Shown here piece after piece: positions 1 to 4,877 of a DNA stretch of 5,148 nt (position 1 is its first letter; each line of letters begins with the position of its first letter). The DNA is from Nitrospira sp. (lineage in GTDB: Bacteria; Nitrospirota; Nitrospiria; Nitrospirales; Nitrospiraceae), in contig JANYAJ010000277.1 of the NCBI GenBank assembly GCA_025361385.1, positions 1 to 5,148 of the forward strand. Direction: 5' to 3'. Both the position numbers and the translations under genes were made by a program. Under the pieces are notes generated by a model. It had not been told where the DNA came from. It did no database searches and saw only the letters and a program-made list of their open reading frames with translations.

Positions 1-388
1 CGAACATGCCGGAGGACACCGCGCCCGACGCATCGAACCGAAGTAGGTCGTATTTGTCGCGGGCGCGGCGGACCTCGAACAGCCAGATGACCGTCTCCAC
101 CGCCTCCCGCTGAGCAAAGTAATAGCGGAACGGCGAGAGCGACCCGTCAGCATTTTCGATCAGATGCTCGGTCTCGAACCACTGGCGGAGCAAGGCCACT
201 GAGGTGGCAGACGCGCCGGGATATCCGTTAGTTCGCCATGCGAAGACCTCTTGCCGCACCTTCGCCACGAGTGGCGGGAGCAGCTTCTCGTAGGCCGTGC
301 TGCGGAGTGCTTCGTCAGCGGGAAACCACCGTTGTTCGGGGATGAGCGGCGAGTACGGCGAGGCTGGAAAGTCAGGGTGAAGCGACAT
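1..388 (-). CDS. Type III restriction / DEAD-box helicase-like protein, N-terminal fragment
   Basis: The frame is open from an ATG at 388 to the left edge, giving 129 residues of a longer protein whose C-terminal part lies outside the window. The visible part contains WFPADEALR (residues 21-29), YEKLLPPLVAKVRQEV (33-48), GYPGAS (55-60), SPFRYYFAQREAVETVIWL (85-103) and DLLRFDASGAVSSGMF at the edge. From memory this matches the N-terminal region of large Res-like proteins annotated as type III restriction endonuclease subunit R or DEAD/DEAH helicase, in which the Walker A motif follows shortly afterwards. FRYYFAQREAVETV resembles the Q-motif-like segment before such a helicase core. The family is expected to translocate on and cleave foreign DNA with a partner methyltransferase, none of which is visible here. 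An in-frame stop (TGA) 15 codons upstream of the ATG limits the start. A GTG nine codons upstream is an alternative. No strong ribosome site is visible for either. Confidence 0.62.
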   Translation of the reverse strand, partial: MSLHPDFPASPYSPLIPEQRWFPADEALRSTAYEKLLPPLVAKVRQEVFAWRTNGYPGASATSVALLRQWFETEHLIENADGSLSPFRYYFAQREAVETVIWLFEVRRARDKYDLLRFDASGAVSSGMF

Positions 389-879
389 TACGGTTTCAGC
401 GAGCCTTGGGGGCACAAGAAGAATATGGGATCAGGTCTCACAAGCATACATTCATCCAGAGATCATAGGCCTCGCTGAGTGATCCGTCCGAAATGTCAGC
501 AAACAGGCCAGCAGTCGATGCGACCATTGCGCGGAAGAATACCCCTTTCTTCGCGGGAAAGCACCCCGCCTTTCAGGGAACGTGAGACGTGACAGGTGAA
601 ACGTAAGGGGCAAGGGGCGGATTCTTAAGAGCTGATCACTGATGACGTACGGCGCAAGGGCGATGTGACATGGCGGGACGCCCATCGAGAAGGCCTCTGT
701 GGTGGCTTGGAGGAAAACGACCTGCGAGGACAAAACGACGGGGACACCTGTAAAAAATCTGTCACGAGGCACAGGGTGCAACCAGCTATCGAGAACAACG
801 ATGAAGTCGGTGCAGGCCCTGCTCAGCGATCGGCCCCTGAAAATCTTGAATTGCATAGCTCCGCCCATGCACAACCTTG
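389..879. other. Gene-poor intergenic stretch with degenerate short repeats
   Basis: About 490 bp lie between the divergent restriction-like gene and the toxin-antitoxin promoter. The longest frame is a 157-codon minus-strand reading (452-925) with no recognisable domain, low-complexity composition and no clear ribosome site. Overlapping plus-strand frames are equally unconvincing. The only structure I can support is a run of degenerate 7-bp units at 582-616, listed separately. The stretch may hold the upstream control region of the restriction-like gene or decayed sequence. I cannot tell which. Confidence 0.4.
582..616. repeat. Degenerate 7-bp tandem repeat, five units
   Basis: Five successive heptamers can be read: GTGAGAC, GTGACAG, GTGAAAC, GTAAGGG and GCAAGGG. 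The first three share GTGA at the same phase and the last two drift. They lie in non-coding DNA. A second heptamer-phased stretch occurs in the right-hand repeat at 4731-4806 with a GATGAAC-like unit. The function is unknown. The pattern could be simple slippage-derived sequence or a lineage-specific intergenic repeat. Confidence 0.4.
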
Positions 880-908
880 TTGGCAATCGCGTGGTTCTGG
901 CGTAAGAT
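880..908 (+). promoter_or_regulatory. Candidate sigma70 promoter of the AbiEii-like operon
   Basis: A -35 box TTGGCA (880-885) is followed by a 17-nt spacer and a -10 box TAAGAT (903-908). Transcription would start near 915, leaving a leader of about 30 nt before the ATG at 946. The optimal spacing and position directly ahead of the gene pair support it. No clear inverted repeat for self-repression was seen around it. Confidence 0.45.
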
Positions 909-945
909 TTGTCCACGATCATCACCTAGCCTTCACGCTTTTTCT

Positions 946-1242
946 ATGACGCCACTTAATCCCACAGCTCTCACGCGCTTTGCGCGCACATACATCTGGT
1001 GGACGACACCGGATGTTGCGATCACCATGCCAGAACGCGTTGTGGCCCAGGTGATGAATATCGGCGATTACGATGATGTGCAGGCGCTGGCCACATTGGC
1101 AGGGGACGACTATCTCCGTACCGTGTTAGCGCATGCCGAAATCGGTCAGTTCACGCCCCGCTCATGGGCCTATTGGCACTATCGCCTGGGGCTGGCTGCG
1201 CCGGGCCATGTGCCCGCCATGCCCATACGGACATTCGCATGA
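946..1242 (+). CDS. DUF6922-like protein, presumed antitoxin of the AbiEii-like pair
   Basis: This gene encodes 98 residues. The central part contains YIWWTTPDVAITMPERVVAQVMNIGDYDDV (residues 16-45) and later FTPRSWAYWHYRLGL (69-83). That layout (aromatic WW start, helix ending in a hydrophobic-polar turn with a D/W-D-V motif, terminal RSWAYWHYRLG) recalls the small DUF6922-type proteins that commonly precede AbiEii-family nucleotidyltransferases. By position it is the likely antitoxin. In AbiE-type systems the antitoxin also represses its own operon, but no DNA-binding helix-turn-helix is obvious here, so this is not a standard AbiEi. Its stop overlaps the next gene's ATG by 4 bp (ATGA), indicating translational coupling. 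The ATG at 946 fits the homology-like start. The frame continues upstream to a TTG at 877, but that would overlap the promoter. The ribosome site before 946 is poor (pyrimidine-rich). Confidence 0.6.
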   Translation: MTPLNPTALTRFARTYIWWTTPDVAITMPERVVAQVMNIGDYDDVQALATLAGDDYLRTVLAHAEIGQFTPRSWAYWHYRLGLAAPGHVPAMPIRTFA

Positions 1243-1928
1243 TCCGCACCTTCACGCCCTGCCTCGAGATCTTGCCGGCTGCGCAGCGACTGTTATGGCC
1301 TGCGCTTCGTCCTGCACCGCGAATGGGGTTTGTGCTCTACGGCGGGACGGCGATTGCGTTGCGGCTCGGGCACCGTGCTTCGGTCGATTTCGATTTCTTC
1401 ACGGACCAGCCGTTGAATCGAGCCGCACTGGCTGCGTTCTTTCCGTTTCTTCATCGAGCCACAGTCCTTCAAGACACCCACGATACCCTGACAGTCCTCG
1501 TCCTTCCGAGTGCCCCGAATGATCGACCGGTGAAGATCTCTTTCTTTGGCACGCTGTCGTTTGGGCGGGTGGATGAGCCGGAGTTGACGGGTGATGGGAT
1601 GCTACAGGTTGCGGCGCTCGATGATTTAATGGCCACCAAGTTGAAAGTCATCTTGCAACGGATCGAGGCCAAAGACTATCAAGACATTGCCGCGATGATC
1701 CGCGCTGGAGTCAATCTTTCTCAGGGGCTTGCCGGTGCTCGCGCCCTCTATGGGGCTGCCTTTCAGCCCAGCGAAAGCTTAAAGGCCCTGGTGTACTTTG
1801 AGGGAGGGGACCTTCATCGTCTCACGGACGAAGAACGGGCGCTGCTCATTGAGGCTGCCAGTTCTGTACGTGGACTGCCGACGGTTCAGATCCGAGGGTC
1901 TGCTCTGGCCCTCTCCGAGATCCCATAA
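1239..1928 (+). CDS. AbiEii/AbiGii-type nucleotidyltransferase (DUF1814 family), presumed toxin
   Basis: This gene encodes 229 residues, starting at the ATG that overlaps the upstream stop. The nucleotidyltransferase core is visible. It has FVLYGGTAIALRLGHR (residues 31-46) with the GGT motif, then the catalytic acidic pair in VDFDFF (D50 and D52), then VKISFF (98-103). These are followed by the family's helical segment MATKLKVILQR..KDYQDI (131-150), with K134, R141, K145, D146 and D149 as the likely conserved positions. Family knowledge: AbiEii-like enzymes transfer nucleotides to RNA targets (some to tRNA 3' ends) and arrest growth unless counteracted by the antitoxin. Some homologous pairs give phage abortive infection. 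The length matches compact DUF1814 members, shorter than classical AbiEii of about 300 residues. All key motifs are intact, so it is probably active. Whether the cell uses it as a toxin or as a housekeeping transferase cannot be decided from sequence. Confidence 0.82.
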   Translation: MIRTFTPCLEILPAAQRLLWPALRPAPRMGFVLYGGTAIALRLGHRASVDFDFFTDQPLNRAALAAFFPFLHRATVLQDTHDTLTVLVLPSAPNDRPVKISFFGTLSFGRVDEPELTGDGMLQVAALDDLMATKLKVILQRIEAKDYQDIAAMIRAGVNLSQGLAGARALYGAAFQPSESLKALVYFEGGDLHRLTDEERALLIEAASSVRGLPTVQIRGSALALSEIP

Positions 1929-2080
1929 GACTCTTCGTCCGCAAACCAAGCAGTACCGCACATACGCCAAGTCCACAGGTTCCGGCGGAAACGTCTTCGG
2001 ACCCAGCCACGTCGCGCAGCAATCCATTCATACAATGTCCAGAACGTTATCTTGAATTCATACTGGGAGGAGAAGAGCGC

Positions 2081-2110
2081 GGGCAGGCAAACCAGGTGAC
2101 TTGCCCGCCC
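2081..2110 (-). terminator. Hairpin between convergent genes, candidate terminator
   Basis: A 10-bp stem with one mismatch (2081-2090 pairing with 2101-2110, GGGC.GGCAA type) encloses a 10-nt loop. It lies about 50 nt beyond the stop of the minus-strand SPFH gene and about 150 nt beyond the plus-strand toxin gene. Read on the minus strand it is followed by a pyrimidine-rich stretch (CGCTCTTCTCCTCCC), not a clean U tract. Termination is plausible but not canonical. Confidence 0.45.
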
Positions 2111-2159
2111 GAACCCTCACCACAAGAAAGAGACAAAGCAGCAGAATCTGAACTTCGCC

Positions 2160-3002
2160 TTACTGGCCCCCTGCGAGTGGCGGCATGTTGATCCCGATAC
2201 GCTCAAGACCCATGATGACGGTGAGGGCGGCGGGTGAATGTTGGACGATTTCTTTTTGCACTTCGATGCGGCGCAAATCGACGAACTCTACGGCCGTCAA
2301 TCCCAGCGATTCACGGTACGCCCGGTCGGCAATGCCGCGCTGCCGCTCCGCTTTCTCGCGCGACTCTTCCGCTTTCTGGAACTCCACCATCGTGATCTTG
2401 CGCTGCTCTTGGATGATGGTCTGCGTCGTCTGCTCCACGACGCCCTTCGGGGGCAAGATACTCCCGACGACCACACGGTTCAGCCGCACCGGGATGCCCT
2501 GCTTCTCGATCAATTTGGTTTGGACTTCTTTCGCAATGGCATCTTGCAGTTTTTGTCTCGTGGTCGGGTCGGTCGTCAATTGAAAGAGGGGGTATTTCTG
2601 CACCTCTTCGCGGACGAATGTGCGGAACGCTTCCTTGGCGTTATTGGCATACCAGTTCGGACCATATTTGCTAATCAGTTCAGGCGAGCGCCCCTCGATC
2701 ACGTTGGCGATGAGGAAGGCATCGAACGACACGGGCGCGTTCTCGGAAGAAATGATATCGAAATGCTCCGAGTATTGAATGGGACGGACCTCGACATCGA
2801 TGATCTGCGTGGTCGGAGCGATGGCCACTCGGCCGGTCTTGATCGGAATGGGATCCACCCCGCCATGACCGAAGAAAAACGGCTTCTCGACTAACACCCC
2901 TTCATGCCCTGCATCGACCGCGACTAAGGCACAAGCGGAAGACATTACAAGTAATATAGACGCCGCCGATACTCCAAGCCCCCCTCTCACTGAGCGCATC
3001 AT
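2160..3002 (-). CDS. SPFH/band-7 (prohibitin-like) lipoprotein
   Basis: This gene encodes 280 residues. The N-terminus has a short basic start, a hydrophobic stretch (about residues 10-28) and Cys24 in SSAC followed by ALVAVDAGHEGVLVEKPFFFGHGGVDP. From memory, family members in related bacteria carry a lipobox cysteine at just this place, so it is probably a lipid-anchored envelope protein. The lipobox itself is weak (Ser at -3 and -2). Residues 27-180 form the SPFH domain (GHEGVLV, PIPIKTGR, SSENAPVSFDAFLIANV, VREEVQKYPLFQL, GIPVRLNRVVVG). A charged, Gln/Glu/Arg-rich helix at about 187-230 is the usual coiled coil used for oligomerisation. SPFH proteins form membrane-associated rings or scaffolds and often modulate proteases or membrane stress. 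The specific partner is unknown. Two adjacent ATGs are possible: AGGAGG is 5 nt from the first (3002) and 8 nt from the second (2999). It is transcribed separately from the cytochrome gene, with a 139-bp gap between them. Confidence 0.85.
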   Translation of the reverse strand: MMRSVRGGLGVSAASILLVMSSACALVAVDAGHEGVLVEKPFFFGHGGVDPIPIKTGRVAIAPTTQIIDVEVRPIQYSEHFDIISSENAPVSFDAFLIANVIEGRSPELISKYGPNWYANNAKEAFRTFVREEVQKYPLFQLTTDPTTRQKLQDAIAKEVQTKLIEKQGIPVRLNRVVVGSILPPKGVVEQTTQTIIQEQRKITMVEFQKAEESREKAERQRGIADRAYRESLGLTAVEFVDLRRIEVQKEIVQHSPAALTVIMGLERIGINMPPLAGGQ

Positions 3003-3007
3003 AACCG

Positions 3008-3013
3008 CCTCCT
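3008..3013 (-). promoter_or_regulatory. Perfect ribosome binding site of the SPFH gene
   Basis: On the minus strand the site reads AGGAGG, 5 nt before the ATG at 3002 and 8 nt before the ATG at 2999. The spacing slightly favours the second ATG, but both are workable. The difference is one N-terminal methionine. Confidence 0.7.
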
Positions 3014-3020
3014 CTGGTGT

Positions 3021-3043
3021 AGGCCCTCACACAGTGACGGCCT
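3021..3043 (-). promoter_or_regulatory. 23-bp inverted repeat in the SPFH leader (operator or RNA hairpin)
   Basis: AGGCC (3021-3025) pairs with GGCCT (3039-3043) and TCAC (3027-3030) with GTGA (3034-3037), around a 3-nt centre, with a single mismatched pair between the two blocks. It sits 8 bp upstream of the AGGAGG ribosome site and downstream of the candidate promoter. It could be a repressor operator or a leader hairpin tuning translation. There is no U tract, so it is not a terminator. Confidence 0.35.
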
Positions 3044-3083
3044 CAATAAGATGAGTTGGCACCCACGCAGCAACCTACGCGCT

Positions 3084-3113
3084 ACCTTACGAACCTGATA
3101 TTTGGAATGTCAA
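3084..3113 (-). promoter_or_regulatory. Candidate sigma70 promoter of the SPFH gene
   Basis: On the minus strand there is a perfect -35 box TTGACA (3113-3108). After an 18-nt spacer comes a weak -10 box TAAGGT (3089-3084, three of six consensus positions). Transcription would begin near 3076, giving a leader of about 74 nt that contains the inverted repeat at 3021-3043. The perfect -35 makes this plausible. The -10 is poor. Confidence 0.38.
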
Positions 3114-3141
3114 ACGACAGATAGGAACGAGAGAGGCGGGT

Positions 3142-3528
3142 CTATTGGATGCCGGCCTGGCGTTGGAGCCACCGGACATACTTCACGATCTGATCGACGT
3201 CATCAGCCGTCACGCCCTCGATCTTCGGCATGTTGCCAAATTCCCAATGGTGCGCCTTGACGCCGTTGGCCGCAGCCCGCTGAAAGGCCGCATCGCCATG
3301 ATGGTTCGGCTCATAGATCTTATGCACCAACGGAGGTCCCTGGTCGGTCCCCGCCGCTTGCTTCCCATGGCAGGCTACGCAATTGGCGGTGAACTTTGCC
3401 TCACCGACTTGGAATTCCATTGGTACAGGAGCCCCTCCAACCGCTTGCTTGGGTTGCGAGGAATCGCAGGCTACGAGAAGGCCCACGAAGAACAGCCACA
3501 TTCCAATATGAGACCGTGATGTTGTCAT
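3142..3528 (-). CDS. Monohaem class I cytochrome c lipoprotein
   Basis: This gene encodes 128 residues from the ATG at 3528. The N-terminus MTTSRSHIGMWLFFVGLLVAC is a lipoprotein signal: hydrophobic residues 10-20, lipobox LVAC, Cys21. The haem site is CVACH (Cys50, Cys53, His54), and Met100 in GNMPKIEG is the likely distal ligand. The C-terminal helix VDQIVKYVRWLQRQAG (111-126) is the usual packing helix. It is a small membrane-tethered electron carrier facing the periplasm, suited to passing electrons between respiratory complexes. The exact partner is unknown. The frame extends upstream to 3639, but that extension overlaps the upstream small gene in another frame and places the signal peptide internally, so 3528 is chosen. 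The ribosome site is weak, which fits translational coupling to the upstream gene ending 4 nt before. Asp follows the lipid Cys, which in enterobacteria favours inner-membrane retention. This rule is unproven here. Confidence 0.85.
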   Translation of the reverse strand: MTTSRSHIGMWLFFVGLLVACDSSQPKQAVGGAPVPMEFQVGEAKFTANCVACHGKQAAGTDQGPPLVHKIYEPNHHGDAAFQRAAANGVKAHHWEFGNMPKIEGVTADDVDQIVKYVRWLQRQAGIQ

Positions 3529-3532
3529 GCCA

Positions 3533-3688
3533 TCAAGACCGCTGGTCCGGCCCCTTCTGTTGTCCAAACTGATCGCGCAGCATCTGTTGCGTACGGTGCA
3601 GCGTCGTTCGGCGATAGATTCTGGCACCGATCGGCACAAGCACGATCAGACCAATTGTGAGATACATGAAAAATTCTTCCGGCGACAC
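3533..3688 (-). CDS. Small single-pass membrane protein upstream of cytochrome c
   Basis: This gene encodes 51 residues from a GTG at 3688, or 44 from an ATG at 3667. The predicted protein begins MSPEEFF, has one hydrophobic segment MYLTIGLIVLVPIGA (residues 8-22), then a basic, Gln-rich tail (RIYRRTTLHRTQQMLRDQFGQQ) ending PDQRS. The positive residues directly after the segment predict an N-out, C-in orientation with a cytoplasmic tail. AGGAG lies 10 nt before the GTG, and GGAAGAA lies just before the ATG. The stop is 4 nt from the cytochrome start, so the two are very likely cotranscribed and coupled. I do not recognise a family. It could be a small accessory or anchoring subunit for a respiratory complex using the cytochrome. 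The clean membrane topology, ribosome site and spacing argue that it is real. Confidence 0.6.
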   Translation of the reverse strand: MSPEEFFMYLTIGLIVLVPIGARIYRRTTLHRTQQMLRDQFGQQKGPDQRS

Positions 3689-3704
3689 AGGCTTCAGACT
3701 CCTA

Positions 3705-3827
3705 CAGGATGTTCAAACAGGATGAACAGCAAGGCCGCAGCGAGCGAAGAGGCGAGGCGTACCCTTGCGGTACGTTGAGCCTCTGAGCGATGCGAGAACG
3801 ACGCTGGCCGCCTGTTTCAACATCCTG
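3705..3827. repeat. Long imperfect palindromic repeat, copy 1
   Basis: Two arms of about 59 bp (3705-3763 and 3769-3827) are imperfect reverse complements around a short TTGC-type centre. The outer ends (CAGGATGTT.AAACAGG) and inner ends (GGCGTACC against GGTACGTTG) match best. The transcript would fold into a long hairpin. The left arm includes 20 bp (3727-3746) identical to copy 2 (4699-4718). From memory similar elements are abundant between genes in Nitrospira. The repeat overlaps the 3' end of queC and lies just ahead of the small membrane gene, so it could limit or stabilise the queC transcript. Confidence 0.75.
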
Positions 3828-4521
3828 AGGTTATCGCATATGAGACAGGGTCCACAACCCCAACCTTCGCAAACCCTTCCCGCCGGATCACACAACTATC
3901 GCATCGACCGCACGCCTGCTCACCGACCGGGTCGTAACAGCTATGGGTCAGGTGAAACGGCACATGCAGTTCGATGCCCCGCCGAATGATGTCTGCTTTC
4001 GTCAGCATCAGCAAGGGAGCTTTGACATGAAGCGCCTGTCCTGCCACGCCGGCTTTCGTCCCCTCCTTTACCGCCGCTTCAAATGCGCGAATGAATTCAG
4101 GCCGACAGTCCGGATAACCGGAATAGTCCAACACGTTCGCTCCAAAATAGATGCACGATGCGCCGACGACTTCCGCATGTGCGGCTGCAATCGAGAGAAA
4201 GATGAGGTTCCGTCCTGGCACATAGGTGACCGGAATGCCCTGACTGCGTTCGTGACCCGCTCGATCCTTGGGCACGGCTTCCTGGCCTGTCAGCGCCGAC
4301 CCGCCGATGGCACGCAGGTCCAGATGCATCACCAGATGGCTCGCCGCGCCCAAGGCGGCGGCAACCTGCCGAGCCCGCTCCACCTCGACGGCATGGCGCT
4401 GTCCGTAGTCGATCGTGAGGAAGAAGAGCTCGCACCCTTCATCCTTGGCGATCGCCGCGGTGACGGTGGAATCTAACCCTCCGCTTGCCAACACGACCGC
4501 TCGATGACTCGGTGGCCTCAT
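3817..4521 (-). CDS. queC: 7-cyano-7-deazaguanine synthase QueC
   Basis: This gene encodes 234 residues. QueC converts 7-carboxy-7-deazaguanine plus ammonia and ATP into preQ0, the precursor of queuosine in tRNA (and of deazaguanine DNA modifications in some genomes). Visible motifs are the PP-loop ATP site SGGLDST (residues 13-19), DYGQRH (38-43), VPGRNLIFLS (101-110), DYSGYPDCRPEF (132-143) and the zinc site HSCYDPVGEQACGRCDSC with Cys195, 204, 207 and 210. All catalytic features are intact and the length is normal. The ATG at 4521 is chosen because GGGAG lies 8 nt before it and homologues start a few residues before the PP-loop. A GTG at 4536 would add five residues. The last codons and stop come from the palindromic repeat copy 1. 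No other queuosine gene is in the window. Confidence 0.95.
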   Translation of the reverse strand: MRPPSHRAVVLASGGLDSTVTAAIAKDEGCELFFLTIDYGQRHAVEVERARQVAAALGAASHLVMHLDLRAIGGSALTGQEAVPKDRAGHERSQGIPVTYVPGRNLIFLSIAAAHAEVVGASCIYFGANVLDYSGYPDCRPEFIRAFEAAVKEGTKAGVAGQALHVKAPLLMLTKADIIRRGIELHVPFHLTHSCYDPVGEQACGRCDSCVIRREGFAKVGVVDPVSYAITSGC

Positions 4522-4612
4522 TACACCCACTCCCACATACGACGCAGAATACCAAGGGTGGTCACAGAACGCGAGGCTCGCCTAACGAGAGAACAACCAG
4601 CAGGCAGTGAAA

Positions 4613-4646
4613 GGACCATTGTGGCAGGGTGAAAACTCAATGGTCC
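4613..4646 (-). promoter_or_regulatory. Perfect 9-bp inverted repeat in queC upstream region
   Basis: GGACCATTG (4613-4621) and CAATGGTCC (4638-4646) are exact reverse complements separated by 16 nt. Read on the minus strand the stem is followed by TTTCACT, a short U run, so it may be a weak terminator for transcription coming from the DksA-like gene. A protein-binding site is the alternative. Confidence 0.4.
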
Positions 4647-4676
4647 GCGCGTATGGGATAATGGGAGAAGACCGGT

Positions 4677-4838
4677 CAGGATGCTCAAAAAGTTCGTCCA
4701 GCAAGGCCGCAGCGAGCGGACAACTAAACTATGAGTGATGAACGATGAACGCAGAATGGGGAAGTGTAAGCATGTCACTACTCATCATTCATCGCTCACC
4801 GCTCATCGTTTCCCGGCTGGCGGACTTTTTCAGCATCC
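4677..4838. repeat. Palindromic repeat copy 2, centre replaced by a second hairpin
   Basis: The outer left arm (4677-4719) matches copy 1, including 20 identical bases at 4699-4718. The outer right arm (4816-4838, GCTGGCGGACTTTTTCAGCATCC-like) is the reverse complement of the left outer end (GGATGCTCAAAAAGT). The middle differs completely from copy 1 and contains the nested inverted repeat listed next. Both copies have the same orientation and bracket queC. Confidence 0.65.
4731..4806. repeat. Nested inverted repeat of degenerate 7-bp units
   Basis: The arms 4731-4757 and 4780-4806 are imperfect reverse complements (about 20 of 27 positions). Each arm reads as drifting heptamers: GAGTGAT, GAACGAT, GAACGCA on the left and GAGCGGT, GAGCGAT, GAATGAT on the minus strand of the right. 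It sits inside palindromic copy 2 as if one element had landed in, or recombined into, another. Confidence 0.5.
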
Positions 4839-4877
4839 GGAGAGGGGAGGCACTAGACCGATCGCGTGGAAGATCGA

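Larger units (their letters stand above)
4522..4877. other. Intergenic region between the DksA-like gene and queC
   Basis: These 356 bp hold no convincing gene. They contain, from queC outward, a perfect 9-bp inverted repeat (4613-4646) and the second palindromic repeat with a nested hairpin (4677-4838). A small stem formed by CGATC/GATCG and CTAG/CTAG (4853-4881) overlaps the DksA-like stop codon. No preQ1 riboswitch-like sequence was seen in the queC leader and no clear promoter could be picked. Confidence 0.5.

Noticed and set aside
745..778. Possible short hairpin (CACCTGT against ACAGGGTG) resembling a mobile-element end
   Set aside because: The pairing needs a bulge, the loop is long, and there is no partner end or transposase nearby.
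452..925. 157-codon minus-strand reading frame
   Set aside because: No recognisable domain, erratic composition, no clear ribosome site, and it crosses the good promoter and repeat-like DNA. It is most likely chance.
1975..2005. Weak inverted repeat after the toxin gene
   Set aside because: The stem is about six pairs with a bulge and a 13-nt loop and has no U tract. It is too weak to call a terminator.
2238..2894. 218-codon plus-strand frame
   Set aside because: It lies wholly opposite the SPFH gene, which has clear family motifs. It is an antisense shadow.
3529..3639. Longer N-terminus for the cytochrome (start at 3639)
   Set aside because: It would place the lipoprotein signal internally and overlaps the small membrane gene in another frame. 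The extension is Arg/Cys-rich and unlike a signal peptide.
3943..4476. 177-codon plus-strand frame
   Set aside because: It lies wholly opposite queC, whose PP-loop and zinc site are unmistakable. It is an antisense shadow.
4522..4680. preQ1 riboswitch ahead of queC
   Set aside because: I looked for the short GC hairpin plus A-rich tail typical of preQ1-I. The leader has neither in the right arrangement.
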